A stretch of 64,000 bases of DNA, from the NCBI GenBank assembly GCA_002077065.1, contig NAJO01000012.1, positions 62,001 through 126,000 on the forward strand. Direction: 5' to 3'. Positions 11,101 to 19,530 of the stretch are shown here, one piece after another. The DNA comes from Cryoendolithus antarcticus. Its lineage: Eukaryota > Ascomycota > Dothideomycetes > Cladosporiales > Cladosporiaceae. The notes under the pieces are model-generated. The model was given only the letters and a program-made list of their open reading frames with translations. It was not told where the DNA came from and ran no database searches. A program made the translations under genes and the position numbers. The stretch's first letter is position 1, and every line of letters begins with the position of its first letter.

Positions 11101-11852
11101 GTCTGCGGTATGTCATGGTCACCTCGATATTGCCGGCCTACATTGAGAATGCGCTCGCATCTGCATGCTCCAGGTTTTTGGCTGTGCCTGCACTAGATGC
11201 TTGCACAACGGTCATCAGTGAACTTCTGTATGAGATTGATCTCGATAGCAATGAGTCCAGAGAAAGGGCTGTGGAAGAAACCGGCGCTGTCCTCTTGAGT
11301 GCCCAGCATATGCTGAGATCTGTACAACTAAGCCTAGATACCTCTCGCGACAAGGCGGAAACCAAAGTGGTACTCAGTCGGGTATTGGAGCTGTGTCGCG
11401 CCGGTACCAGTCTGGCACAGCACATACGCCGGACGACAAGCACCGACGACAGGCTTCTTCGCCAGCTCTACCAGCTACGCAAGGCAGTGCATATAATCTT
11501 TGAGCGCACTCACGACCCAATGGAGGATATCGGTATGGCTGATGAACTTGCAACCGTGGCAGAATCGCATGTGGCGACTCGGTACCCAGAAACGGGCAAA
11601 TTCACGGCCAAGCAACTGCGTGATTCTCTGGCTAAAGACTGGTATGAAGTGGATGGGCGATACTACGTACGGCGCGGCATTGCTTCGAAGGAGGTTGTGA
11701 TGTCGCTTAGTACTGCTGAGCAAGTGGAGGCTAGACTGCGAGCATCCATGTTGCGATTCGAGCACAGTTGGCAAGCGATCACGTGTACGCGAAAGCTGGG
11801 CAGAAGGAGGATGGAAGAGGGGGATCTTGGCCTAGGCGATTTGGTCGTGTGA
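5163..11852 (+). CDS. MUS7: Mus7/Mms22-family DNA replication-repair protein
   Basis: Intronless 2229-aa ORF. The extreme N-terminus (WQDRGEVPDSDDED) and the KELYQRQCRERGIKPVR and RKVIRLATRDDTAEA segments are characteristic of Mus7/Mms22. In yeasts these proteins act with the Rtt101-Mms1 cullin ligase at stalled replication forks. Residues 1-800 are low in predicted structure, rich in Ser/Pro/Arg, and carry a strongly basic HRRKRRKRRK cluster near residue 328, a likely nuclear localisation signal made by a 9-nt tandem repeat. From about residue 950 to the end the protein is helical and Leu-rich. The length is at the long end for the family. The ATG at 5163 follows an in-frame stop closely and starts the conserved block, so the start is secure. 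Identity rests on recalled family motifs, not a search. Confidence 0.85.
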   Translation: MVRWQDRGEVPDSDDEDLSVGAESQVPEQAAQLVDTGAPTSWSYDGDHEGVPERSPTISTSERFATVDETAAVREHAAPPGLALPASQHSTHLDADSQPTVLERSAMQSKSRPTWYTGLFPAPRDDDVTPRPVSQHEIITGPMYAVDPGSAGSSPLSSPSTSPIAPEPNHEAFPVSSLRSSLDLQAFAIDAPRDDDAEDTNSRFGRRSLRTRQEKQLHPYMYEKELYQRQCRERGIKPVRLEEVAANAEETQDAMSSIAGSQEMLQTACSSSARDRSSSPMAIDNVISDRHALESTLQSSGSQSNASSDDDLLDIGDLIAYGTARPDDHRRKRRKRRKLSAHNAERTRAPLHNYGQESATDVTFAAPVSPPASSSSARPSSEKPVSTTMFRRPRGLSPAPLPTPEISSELRRPPRTSSTPGSVQRSAQRGTRRSKDSPVRVQTINDESSGKSGPDAYDPQLDDRRLVKERRRIKGVLPASWLKIDLKAQTVCRNAATLSDRDLSSSPTRGPPATQRGVARTIHRPYRRSPSLVLEASDRDEANSSPAPRAAALANTSPEHDNHHATSRAFSANANDDDVMEVDTIDMMFASASRGPRTLGLFRRKQPRITQAFQRVRSSTPQVKWPEERKAHRLRQVGPTVQRRQKTHHARPSAPGVKQAKLPTLGILDAPRGSAVMHEQLPNFVRLARRTAKRAQNAARASPTRKVIRLATRDDTAEASESLQAWRTGKLMPHDALTTSHTSICRLPLAHLPNYQQQSSLPEGRPLSSKDNSSQAWAQSPKTTLRQPRFDKYAAPRVAEQSEEAQARPSDTVQTPRVRHPKPPRPAVRYQTAQLESLETDEARLDRMTLFKRQIERMTEVASRIPQADEAAQCTTHFRRRSSSPTSASGAGGTPRTHKLITARPTAAGSSARRLPHRPRKRLAARLEIENAVYRQPVEPIARFDKHRPDDTAPLVSSKDSQTLQDLGSFGTRYTTDFDLRPLPPDVCWLRTTFIGSGDFAAAMAFGSRDLDVATGSLRIHINTEVHEWSAWTEEVSSAIGSIPVAIASVLSTLRGLTGNERAAMLDAATANVDHMLRSTVRYLTRCLWFLDPIDCTSCISRLHQLLDDLCDLSTDGLLLSPQLAALHRDILQYSLVIARQTTMIANSDFAPEEMRTRANKIFATIARALTAQLMHSRLDDLGQEYEMCLRLNDHELQDASLVLASVLILNHTLDGSFLSFWTVVNDRLATKVGLMSSIRELDSVWYSAFTLLPALALSATGRVMDVSFDNMPPMDWTLPRALISRCFELYAATSSQHGCTINEYLRVIMTRCYTLVASWHCWTCEPVLGAVFDFFAKRGLGLLRNEHGHGSPEFLEHLVGGKPDLLVTAQDHSFHIFLKLLAVTMCGMRQYGVYTDKKIASMTWRFIPNHARVYRRDAEVKQSDIEALRNHCDLLSTLYFAAPPSGRPSIRLLQDLVDLNTSHIEACRIIIKSWANLASFQTSLDEHKAMLAPLAAWFKDMVQITCNQYRLARTEAQQQYAEATVNGTLGLTHDLLERTVATNQRQVAAMLVDLLAGMRRAVSSAKYVSGVLFFIETAEPWKAFDSFDPSERRLLPVFNEALEMIKALIAIQPDAATHESQPVSDDSQDYGDSSIFQDLDGDPKRTEDNIRKDIVTRLAGHVAPLVSNAFGSEFAPDDALLMKLIDVWAILGTRLVQQGGHTWSNLVDDYSPAAWYQLRDTAQHRKYTPLFLARLVATGHAAFSSLKYALLAAWLKSLVERESNLKYQHELTGALLKHRDDDDLLSNLPFVSPADGSDTIVTLQELRERRLAMISSVLSSMRVNYNSAMCARPQPLSELRRTYADLLRQLLQAMKFNYQDLQIPGGNAVAGEAQGAYVVFVQQVVSALQQYTTDICPIDRFFTDSSVFPLPVNDPEYVVGRLRAYVPKLGDAKIRKQLAVFVHTVSERAAVDGQQAYLAEQLATAMSGPEDVEAHTGPSLRYVMVTSILPAYIENALASACSRFLAVPALDACTTVISELLYEIDLDSNESRERAVEETGAVLLSAQHMLRSVQLSLDTSRDKAETKVVLSRVLELCRAGTSLAQHIRRTTSTDDRLLRQLYQLRKAVHIIFERTHDPMEDIGMADELATVAESHVATRYPETGKFTAKQLRDSLAKDWYEVDGRYYVRRGIASKEVVMSLSTAEQVEARLRASMLRFEHSWQAITCTRKLGRRRMEEGDLGLGDLVV
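6149..6178 (+). repeat. 9-nt tandem repeat encoding a basic cluster
   Basis: CGCCGAAAG is repeated in direct tandem about three times inside MUS7, giving the Arg-Lys-Arg repeat of the probable nuclear localisation signal. The repeat length is a multiple of three, so copy-number change keeps the frame. Confidence 0.7.
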
Positions 11853-12152
11853 GACAGCCAGGCAACTGAGGCTGCCCTGCGAGTGTGAGATGGGTGCATT
11901 GATAGCGTTTAGCGTGCAGCATTCGAAAAGTTCATGAAGCCAGCTCAGATCCGTAGAATGCTAGGATTGCGCTCCACTACGCTATGCTGTAATGTCCGCT
12001 CCAAGGTCATCGTCATCATCCCTCGTGCCGCAGGAGCGGACAGTCGTGTCCAGATAATACTGAGCATCGTCCGCCACTCTACCGCGCCTCCACTGCCTCG
12101 TGAACTCCATCCCTGACAGGTGGACTGTCCCTCGTCGTAAAAACTTCCCGCA
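11853..12152. other. Convergent intergenic region MUS7-YPD1
   Basis: This 300-bp tail-to-tail region presumably holds both 3' ends. No coding potential or clear hairpin terminator is seen. Confidence 0.4.
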
Positions 12153-12846
12153 TCAAGCCCCCTCATCATCGCGGTAGAACTTCCTCAATACAATCTCACA
12201 CTCTTTGAACTCCACTTTAGCCTGCTCGATACTAATCTTGCAGTTCTTCAGACAGACTTCATCATCGTCGACATCCTCCGTCCCTGAAGCATCCTTATGC
12301 GCGCCGTAATGCTGGATCTTCTCGCAGGAATCTTTCACTTTCGTCATGCCGAGGGTGGCGCTGGAGCCTTTGAGGAAGTGGCCGAGTTGGGAGAGGGCGT
12401 TGAGGTCTTTGGATTCGCTGAGACTGCTGTTAGCTATTGAGTCGCTATCTATGTAAAATTTGTTGGATATCGTACAGGTTCTCGTCCATCTGCTTGAAGG
12501 TTGAATCGGCTTGGGTGAAGAAGTCGTAGACTATGCCGCGGGAGAACTCGCGCTCGTCTTCGTCGTCGTCCATCTCGAGTATCTGCTCGAAGGTCGTGGA
12601 GTCGATGTTGTCGCCGAAGTCTGCTGTGCCTGCGGAGCCATCTTCAGACTATTGAGAGAATATATCAGCGTGATTTCAACATAACGCGAAATGCCAGTTT
12701 CATAGCCTCATGCGAGCAATGCTGGTATAACTTCGTATCTGAACCTCCGACCGCCACTTCCACTGTGCCCCCAGCCCCATCCATACAGCGCAAGAAACCC
12801 CAGATCCACTTACCCGAACGTCTGCGGGCTGTGCAGACGGCGCCAT
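12153..12846 (-). CDS. YPD1: Ypd1-type histidine phosphotransfer (HPt) protein
   Basis: Three exons on the minus strand: 12846..12814, 12648..12476 and 12417..12153. The introns are 165 nt (GTAAGT...TAG) and 58 nt (GTACGA...CAG, with GCTAAC branch site); the product is 156 aa. Phases match at both junctions (0 and 2). The protein has the family block TFEQILEMDDDEDERE, then FFTQADSTFKQMDENL. The HPt active site follows, LGHFLKGSSATLG, with the phospho-accepting His at about residue 82. The CLKNCKISIEQAKVEF helix comes last. Ypd1 relays phosphate from hybrid histidine kinases to the Ssk1 and Skn7 response regulators in osmotic and oxidative stress signalling. Exon 1 encodes only 11 residues (MAPSAQPADVR); its ATG and splice sites are inferred. 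Confidence 0.92.
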
Positions 12847-15005
12847 ATCTCCTTGCCGAAGGCTGTGTGTACACAATACTCCTTCTGGTCCCGGTCTGAG
12901 TGCTAGCAGCTATACGTGTTTGCCGATTGCCGATTGCCTCTTTCACTGTGGACTGCTTGCTTTGTCTGCGGGAGATGGCCTGGGGACTGTCGAGTACGAC
13001 CGTGGTCTGGCCTATCGTTTGTATTCCCTTCCAAGCGAAGCTGATTTGCTGTTCGCCTCGGCGTTTCGCACCCAAATCGTGGAGTTCCTGGCTGAGGAAT
13101 TTACTGATGTACTTTATCGTAGGAGTATCGGAGTGTACACAAGCAATCAAGACGCAGGGGCACGGAGGATTAGCTGGTGCAGGTAGGAGATATTTCAAGT
13201 GGGGTCATGTGAACGGTACGGGAGTACCACGAGGTGAGGCCCCGTTGCGGTGGTGGAGATTCGCACAGTCCATGTGAAGGGAAGCGATATGATGCAATCA
13301 TCAGCTGAGCCAGAATCAACGTCACTTCATGGGATATACTGATATGGAGGCCTCGAGTCACCTCCATACACAGGAGAAGTCTGTTATGGTCCACTAGAAG
13401 ATCGAACAGTCCTTGATCACATGTTCCACTTTTCGATTACTCTGCGCAAAGTCCAACCTCATTTCACCTCATTCCCAGAATTCGGCTTCCCGCTACGTCA
13501 TTCCACGTGCGCCCATGCGTCGATATCACCATGCAGGGTCATGAATTAGCCACAAGCGTCCGTAATGCAATGGGCTCTGACTCAAGCACGCTCACGAGGA
13601 TCTAGAGCTAACAGACCATCTTCATCGACCGATTCAACGCACTGGGGACTAGTCGCGCTTTTCTGCTGTGGGTTGCGGACGATACAATGCCGCCGCGGAA
13701 GCAGGCATGAGCACCTCACCTAGCTTCGCCGTTGTAACTGTGTTTCGTGGCCTCCGACAGAGTTCCCTGCTACTGCACGTGGCACGCGTAGGGCGATCAG
13801 GAACTCGGCTCCCTTCCAGACTTCAGCACTACATCCGCGCCCGCGCACGGGACTCGCTTCGCAGACAAGGCACGGTGCATTCACTGTTAGCGCTCCAGCA
13901 TGATACGTAGGGAGCATGCGCAGGCAAGATGGTCACTGCAGGCAGCGGACTCTGTCAACGTTGCTTGAGTTGAGGTCGTCCTATTATACTACTACCTTGC
14001 AAAAACGTTGGCCTGCGTAACTTCATAGCAATGTTAAGCACCATGGTCTACACCGACGTCCAAGCCTCCGACTGGCCTCTATCGAGCCACAAGCGCTCCC
14101 TCACCATGTGCCCACGTCGACCGATGGCAGCTAACACTTGCCGCCTACTGCGCTCAGTCACAACTTTGAAGTCAATAAGGATGGCCGTGAGAAAGCATCA
14201 TAGCGTCTGCGAGAGACCCGGAACCTCCGCGTCCAGTTTCGCCACCAGCTCCAACCAGAGCTGCTCTCGAATGGGATGATCGGCCGCACTACGAACGAAA
14301 GCAGACATTTGCCTCGGTCGGCACTCCCTCAGGTAGGCCCCGTGAGCATTGCGACCACCAGAGGCGGCATGGACCAGCGTCCTGCTACCCTCTTCCGCGG
14401 CCCTGCCCAGCAGACGAAGACCTATCGTCAATTTCCTCCCTTGAAGACTGCACTACTTACGTCTACGATGAACAACGCGAATCAGCAGAATAGTAATGGC
14501 GAGGGATCAAGACTGTCACATACGACTTGGTGACTTTCGCCACGTCTGATCAGGGTCGCCGGCGTGATCGCATCGATGTTCGCTTTCCTGTAAACCGCAG
14601 CAAACTCACGTGACACGATCTCGTTGCATTGTCTTAAACCGCGGGTTTGCTGTGCTGCGAGATCAGGTCAGGAAGTGACCTTTGTCGGACTAACAGGGAT
14701 ACCATGATTGGCTGATGTTCACGAGATTGAGTCATGCAGTCAGTGGAAGGGTCTACGAGTATCACTGGCATGTGATCTTCGACAGAGAGCCGGAGTACTA
14801 AGTTTATCTACTCAAGCGGGTGCTCGCCTACTGACCTAGATTTGCAGCTGCCCGAAATCAGAACGGTGCTATCGTGGTGTCTACGTGGAAACTTGACGAG
14901 GAGCTCGAAGTTGCGGGGAAATGAACTTCATGCCAGACGGAGGTCCCGTACTTGCGAGTGCTGTGGACAGCAGGACTGGAGCTCCAATCCGTAGTGCCAG
15001 TATTG
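12847..15005. other. Gene-poor stretch of about 2.2 kb
   Basis: Only short, unconvincing ORFs on both strands. The first few hundred bases should hold the YPD1 promoter. No transposon ORF, long terminal repeat, tRNA or simple repeat is recognisable by eye. Confidence 0.4.
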
Positions 15006-15736
15006 CTACCGTGCAAACTCAATCTTGTGCCTCCCACCCTGTGCTGTGGGTTTCCCATCGCACTTTGCCACTGCCCGCTTCGCCTCTTGCGGACTCACAA
15101 AGTCAACGAGACAATATTGCCGCGAGCCGGGGACTGCTTGAGTCCAATGTATCCGGGATGATATGAGTTTGCTCACAGCGAGGACTTGCCAGCCCTTGAA
15201 AAGGTCTCTGATAACAGCGTCCACAACGTCCGAATGCGGAATCCGACTCATGCCTCCAACAAACAGGCGTCGGGCTTCGGCCGTTGCGGTGTAACAGGAC
15301 TTCTGAATGTCTTCGCTGCGCCAGCGGTCGAATGTGGAGCTTTGGGTGGCACGTCGATTCGTGTGGGGAACATGCGGGCGTGTGGACCATAGTCGAAAGA
15401 CTTCGTCGGTGGCCTGTTCTGGCGATCGGATCTCTCGGTATGCGGCTTGATCGTAATGGGTCAGTCCCGAACGGTGAGGCCCTACAAGCTCTGCATTGCA
15501 CGCCGTGTGCAGATCCACGAAGCAGTACGAAAGGTTTCGGTGCTTGAAAGGGTCGATGGACATGTCGATATTTCTGCTGCGATAGGTCAGTATTGAGCCA
15601 TGCAAGGGTTGGAGCGGGCCATGTGTATTTACATTCCTAAGCCATGCGAGACGAAAAGCTCCTGGACTTCCTGGGGCTGGACCTGGTAGAGGAGATTGCT
15701 ATCATATAATCTGGTGCCATCATTTACTGAAGCCAT
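15006..15736 (-). CDS. Two-RRM RNA-binding protein
   Basis: Exons 15736..15633 and 15576..15006 with a 56-nt intron (GTAAAT...CGCAG), phase 2; 224 aa. RRM1 is split by the intron. RNP2-like RLYDSNLLYQVQPQEVQELF is in exon 1, and SIDPFKHRNLSYCFVDL, the RNP1-like strand, is in exon 2. A linker with FDRWRSEDI follows, then RRM2 with RNP2 RRLFVGGM and RNP1-like QYCLVDFVSPQEAKRAV. The C-terminus stops just after the last RRM strand. RRM1 has Asp-Ser where VGN-type residues are usual, so its RNA binding may be weak. The architecture resembles a conserved but uncharacterised ascomycete RRM family; the RNA target is unknown. Another 3' exon is possible but not needed. Confidence 0.72.
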
Positions 15737-16208
15737 CTTGTCGAACTTGCAGTTGTCGGTAATGCTCACAATCTTCAAGTAGGTCCCCAGATGAAGGCAT
15801 GATAGATATGAGCATCTGATGTGCCGCATGCATCAAAGGAGACATGTTTGCGCCACCCATTGTCGCTTCTACAAAGACTCTCTCCCGTGGAATGTTGCTC
15901 GCTGCGGCTTACCGCGTTTGCGTACCTTTCCAGAGCTGCACTATGGGTTTGAGGAAACTATGTCGCTGCTCAGTAAGCTATGCATCACTTTCATCGTGAT
16001 CCTACTAGAATGGCTAATGAGAGTTGTGTCTATTGGCGGCAACGATTGAGGTCATCTTGCGTGCGTAAGTCGACTCCAAGGAGCCCTTCTTGTACTCGAC
16101 AGGGAGTCAATCACGACTGCGATGGCACTGCCGGTGCATGTAGCTTGATTTGTTGGCATATACATATCACTCGCGGCGCCAAGGTACGCTTGTCTCTGCC
16201 AGGATCCG
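15737..16208. other. Intergenic region, RRM gene to HET gene
   Basis: The region contains the promoter of the minus-strand RRM gene and the 3' end of the HET gene. No coding sequence is supported. Confidence 0.35.
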
Positions 16209-18497
16209 TCACACCAGTTGTAGGCGTGTCCACTTCGGTGCCACAGTGTAAAAGCCATCGATGTGACAATATCGCAGACCGCATCTGGATGCTAGATCCG
16301 GTCCTCCGTCGGGATCAGGCTTCCTGGAGATGAGCATCACAGAATATCGACACCAAGGTTCGGTCGCATCGTACTGCTCAGTATCCAGCCATTCGCGGCC
16401 CCAGGGGTCTCTCATGCAGGATGTGTCCAGCCGATCACGTCCCTGGCAAGCGCTCATATCGCACTCCTCCCGGTCAGTCACGTACCAGCGATCATACTCA
16501 ACCTCGGCATCGTACTCTTCGGGCTCGGAAGCGTTGTTTCTCACTCGACATAGAGCGATGCACTCGTACCGGCTACCCTCTTCGCCAATGGTCGTTGTGG
16601 AGCGCAGAGCGCTGATATGGCCGGCTCCGTTACCATTTGCATCGTGTAGCAAGATACGTTCCTCCAACGTGACAGAAGGATGCGCATCGTCGTCGGTGTC
16701 TCTCATTCCTGCTTCGCGCTTGAATGATGCAAGCATGACTTCCACATGCAGGCCCTCACCTCCAATCAATGTAAGCAGACCGACGTCAGCGTGGAGATCC
16801 GCTTGATCACAACATTTCGGCTCGTTACCACCTTCAGAACCTTCGTGATCAAGCTTTACAGGCTTGAGCCCTTTTAGCTCGGAAGTTCCGACAGGCTGGT
16901 TCGTACTGTCAATCCATCGAACACGAGAGTAGAGTCCTGCGGGGACCGCCTCCAAAGAAACGGGTCCGTCCCACCCTGCCCAGCTCCAACTAGGGAACAG
17001 ACGCTTGCCGTTCTTACTCATACGACGCCTGAAACGGATCGGTTCGATCATCTGCCGATGTGCTGGTCTCCAGTGGAGAGCAAAGTCAATCTCACTGATC
17101 GGCAGACCATGTACAAAGGAACCGCGGAACGAGTCTCGCATGATCTGTAATAGGCCTTTGTATGCATTGAGTATGTCTGTGGGTTCGGAGAGTGACCGCG
17201 CGGTGTAGAGGCCAACGGATCGCGCATACCTGGCATTACAATCAAACCCATCATCGTCGTAACCCAGCCCAATCGTAGGAATGTCACGACTTGGGACTCG
17301 CGCCATGCTGCCATATTTTGCCTCTTCCCAAACATGTCGCCCGGCAACGAGCATTGCGCCACTTGCAGTGAAAATCAAGCAACGATGAGCAAGATGGCGC
17401 TCTTGAAACGTCCAAGCCCTGCTCGACCACTTGCTCTTCTCCAGATCCATCGCGCGATCGTAGTATGTTGAGAGCTCGATTCCGCGCACAGACTCTCTGT
17501 ATTGGATACGGCTTCGCACCGATGTGATGCCGGCTAGACCAGCGCTCGCACTATCGCCATGAGCAGCAACGACAACTAGACTAGCACCCGCATATATGTC
17601 AGCCATCGCTTCGATCTGCGCCATCTTCGCTCCAATCTGATCGTCCTGTACGATACACTTAGAATCAACCCAGAGATACCGATGTCCCAACGCCAGGGTG
17701 AGCCGCATGGCATCTCGAAGAGTTGGAGGGAGTCGATTGAGAATGGATGAAAGACCACCTACGCCCAAGCGAGCCTCGATGTTGTGGATTGTCGTCTCGT
17801 ACTGTTGTGGTCCACCCCATACGTAACTCAAAGCGAAGTACTGAAGCGAGTCAGTTTCCTCGACGAGCCGAACATCTTGCACGTCTATCAACAAGAAGTC
17901 GCGGGGACGTGGATAAGTTTTAGCATCCCCTTCCGACTCTTCCAGCCAGTCGCATAGTTATGTGACGTCGATGAATGGAGGGTAGGGCCTCCCTTTGCCT
18001 CGGCTATAGGTCAGGGACAGCTCTTGTATATGGAACTTGGCGTCAATCTCGTTGCAGGACACTTTGAGATGCCATGCTGAGGTGTTCTCTTCCCGAATAT
18101 TTTCGACGTGCACAGTATGAACATGATCAACGGTACCGAGGTCACATTCCGAGGAAAGGCCCTTGAAGGCGCATTCTACGGCAGAGGCTATGCGCGAAAT
18201 CGAGCCGAGCTCTGAACGCCGAGTCCCATGCCAGCTTCCTCGCAAGCCAAGCATCCAATGAAAGTTCAAACCGGAACAGTGATTACATAGCCCTTTGTCT
18301 TCGTAGGCCGGGTCATAGCTGTATGGATGCGCCTCATCTATGTAGCTTGGGACGAGAGGATGGGGGATCCATACATCCTGCGGTGTGTTCTCTGTGAAGT
18401 CATACCTGGAGCGTATGGCAACAGGAAGCCACTCGGATGTGTCTTCAGTTGAGTCCGCTGACATTTCTGCTCTCTTCCAGGCATGTGCCCTTGCCAA
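16209..18497 (-). pseudogene. HET-domain (heterokaryon incompatibility) gene with one in-frame stop
   Basis: Two ORFs lie in the same frame: 18497..17958 (179 aa) and 17894..16209 (561 aa). Frame is kept through the gap between them, and the only interruption is a TAA at 17958-17960. The upstream part has the Cys-rich N-terminal look of HET proteins (GLCNHCSGLNFHW). The sequence after the stop (CDWLEESEGDAK) continues naturally into the HET domain. That domain shows YFALSYVWGG, GHRYLWVDSKCIVQDD and SSRAWTFQERHLAH, the three usual HET blocks. HET proteins trigger self/non-self recognition cell death in filamentous fungi. A 34-nt GT-AG segment spans the stop but is too short for a normal intron. 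A nonsense allele, a sequence error or two separate products are all possible. As a shorter gene, 17894..16209 could still be translated with an intact HET domain. Confidence 0.75.
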
Positions 18498-18847
18498 TGC
18501 AGCAGTTTAAATCACGTGGTTCTCCCATGGATTGCATTTGGGTCGCATTGTAGCTAGCTGCTTTTGCTTGAACGCAGGAATCGGTCAGTGACATGTACAA
18601 ATAAGGCGCGTATGAAGCATGCGTACCGACGAACGGAGACTAACGCACCTCGGGTACAAGCGAATGCTTGCAAGCTGATGACAAATTCCACGCAGGCGAG
18701 TGACTCGCATTCTGTTCATACAAGGGTACTTCCAGCCTGAAGTCAGGGCACCCCAGGTCAAATGTTGTTCAGCAGGTATGAAGTTCGGATCCATATTCAG
18801 CGCTCTGATGTCGGCCCTCGTCGCCACGTCAGACGCCTCGCTCCTAA
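18498..18847. other. Region upstream of two divergent genes
   Basis: Head-to-head spacer between the HET gene and the small orphan gene. It may hide the first exon of the latter, but I cannot identify one. Confidence 0.35.
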
Positions 18848-19435
18848 GAACCGGACACAGACAGTGACTTGTACGCATCAAGTGAAAACGGCGATACTTG
18901 GCGACCCTCACCACCACCAACATTCCGCTCCCGAGTCAACAAAGGCGGCTGCACGGTCCAGTGCTATACGTCTGGCGGCGGCTTCTGGCAAAAGGATGCC
19001 GACGTGGTAGACCTGCTATACCTCAACATCCCCCGCGCCTTCGACACCGAGCGTTCGCCGAACGCTACCAAAGAAGACGCCTTCTGCCAAATTTTGCGTC
19101 GTGTGGGTGCTACGTGGTGAGCATCCGAATCTAGATGGATGTCCGTATGGCTTGATTTTTGAGATGCGACTGACGCGCAGGCGCAAGTGCTTGTATTCGG
19201 ATGGCCGGACGAAGGCGAGGGTGTGTGGTTGTTGAGGTATGCAACTTACGATGAGGTGCCGATGGGGTTCGGGCGGGTCAGGATGGCCGTCACCATGCAG
19301 GAAAGGGTAGCGGCGATGCGTTCACTCGGCGCCGATTTTGCTGCCACCGCGGTCGAGGAGCTTGCGGATGACTACCCTCCTGAGGCGGTTGTGAAGAATA
19401 CAGAGCACTGCCGGAGGAGAACTGATGAGCTCTAG
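18848..19435 (+). CDS. Conserved-looking hypothetical protein, start not found
   Basis: Two coding blocks are visible. The first (about 18848-19120) reads FRSRVNKGGCTVQCYTSGGGFW, then DVVDLLYLNIPRAFDTERSPNATKEDAFCQILRRVGATW and a stop. The second (about 19181-19435) reads AQVLVFGWPDEGEGVWLLRYATYDEVP and ends in TAG at 19433-19435. An intron of about 60-75 nt must join them. The best donor (GTGAGC at about 19118) and acceptor (CGCAG at 19180) do not agree in phase, so the exact junction is uncertain. No ATG lies between the upstream in-frame TAA (18845-18847) and the first block, so a first exon is missing or the start has been lost. I recognise no domain; the composition suggests a soluble, mixed alpha-beta protein of about 170-190 aa. 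Confidence 0.45.
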
Positions 19436-19530
19436 TTTCCGGAGCTTTAGTTGTGTCCAGATCCGATGGTCGACCCTGGCATCGAAATTTGCCAACCCAG
19501 AGATGGTGGATGTTCCCTCCAGTCAAGCCT

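Noticed and set aside
12665..13198. 177-aa minus-strand ORF upstream of YPD1
   Set aside because: It overlaps YPD1 exon 1 and intron 1 in a frame that does not fit the HPt protein; composition is random-looking.
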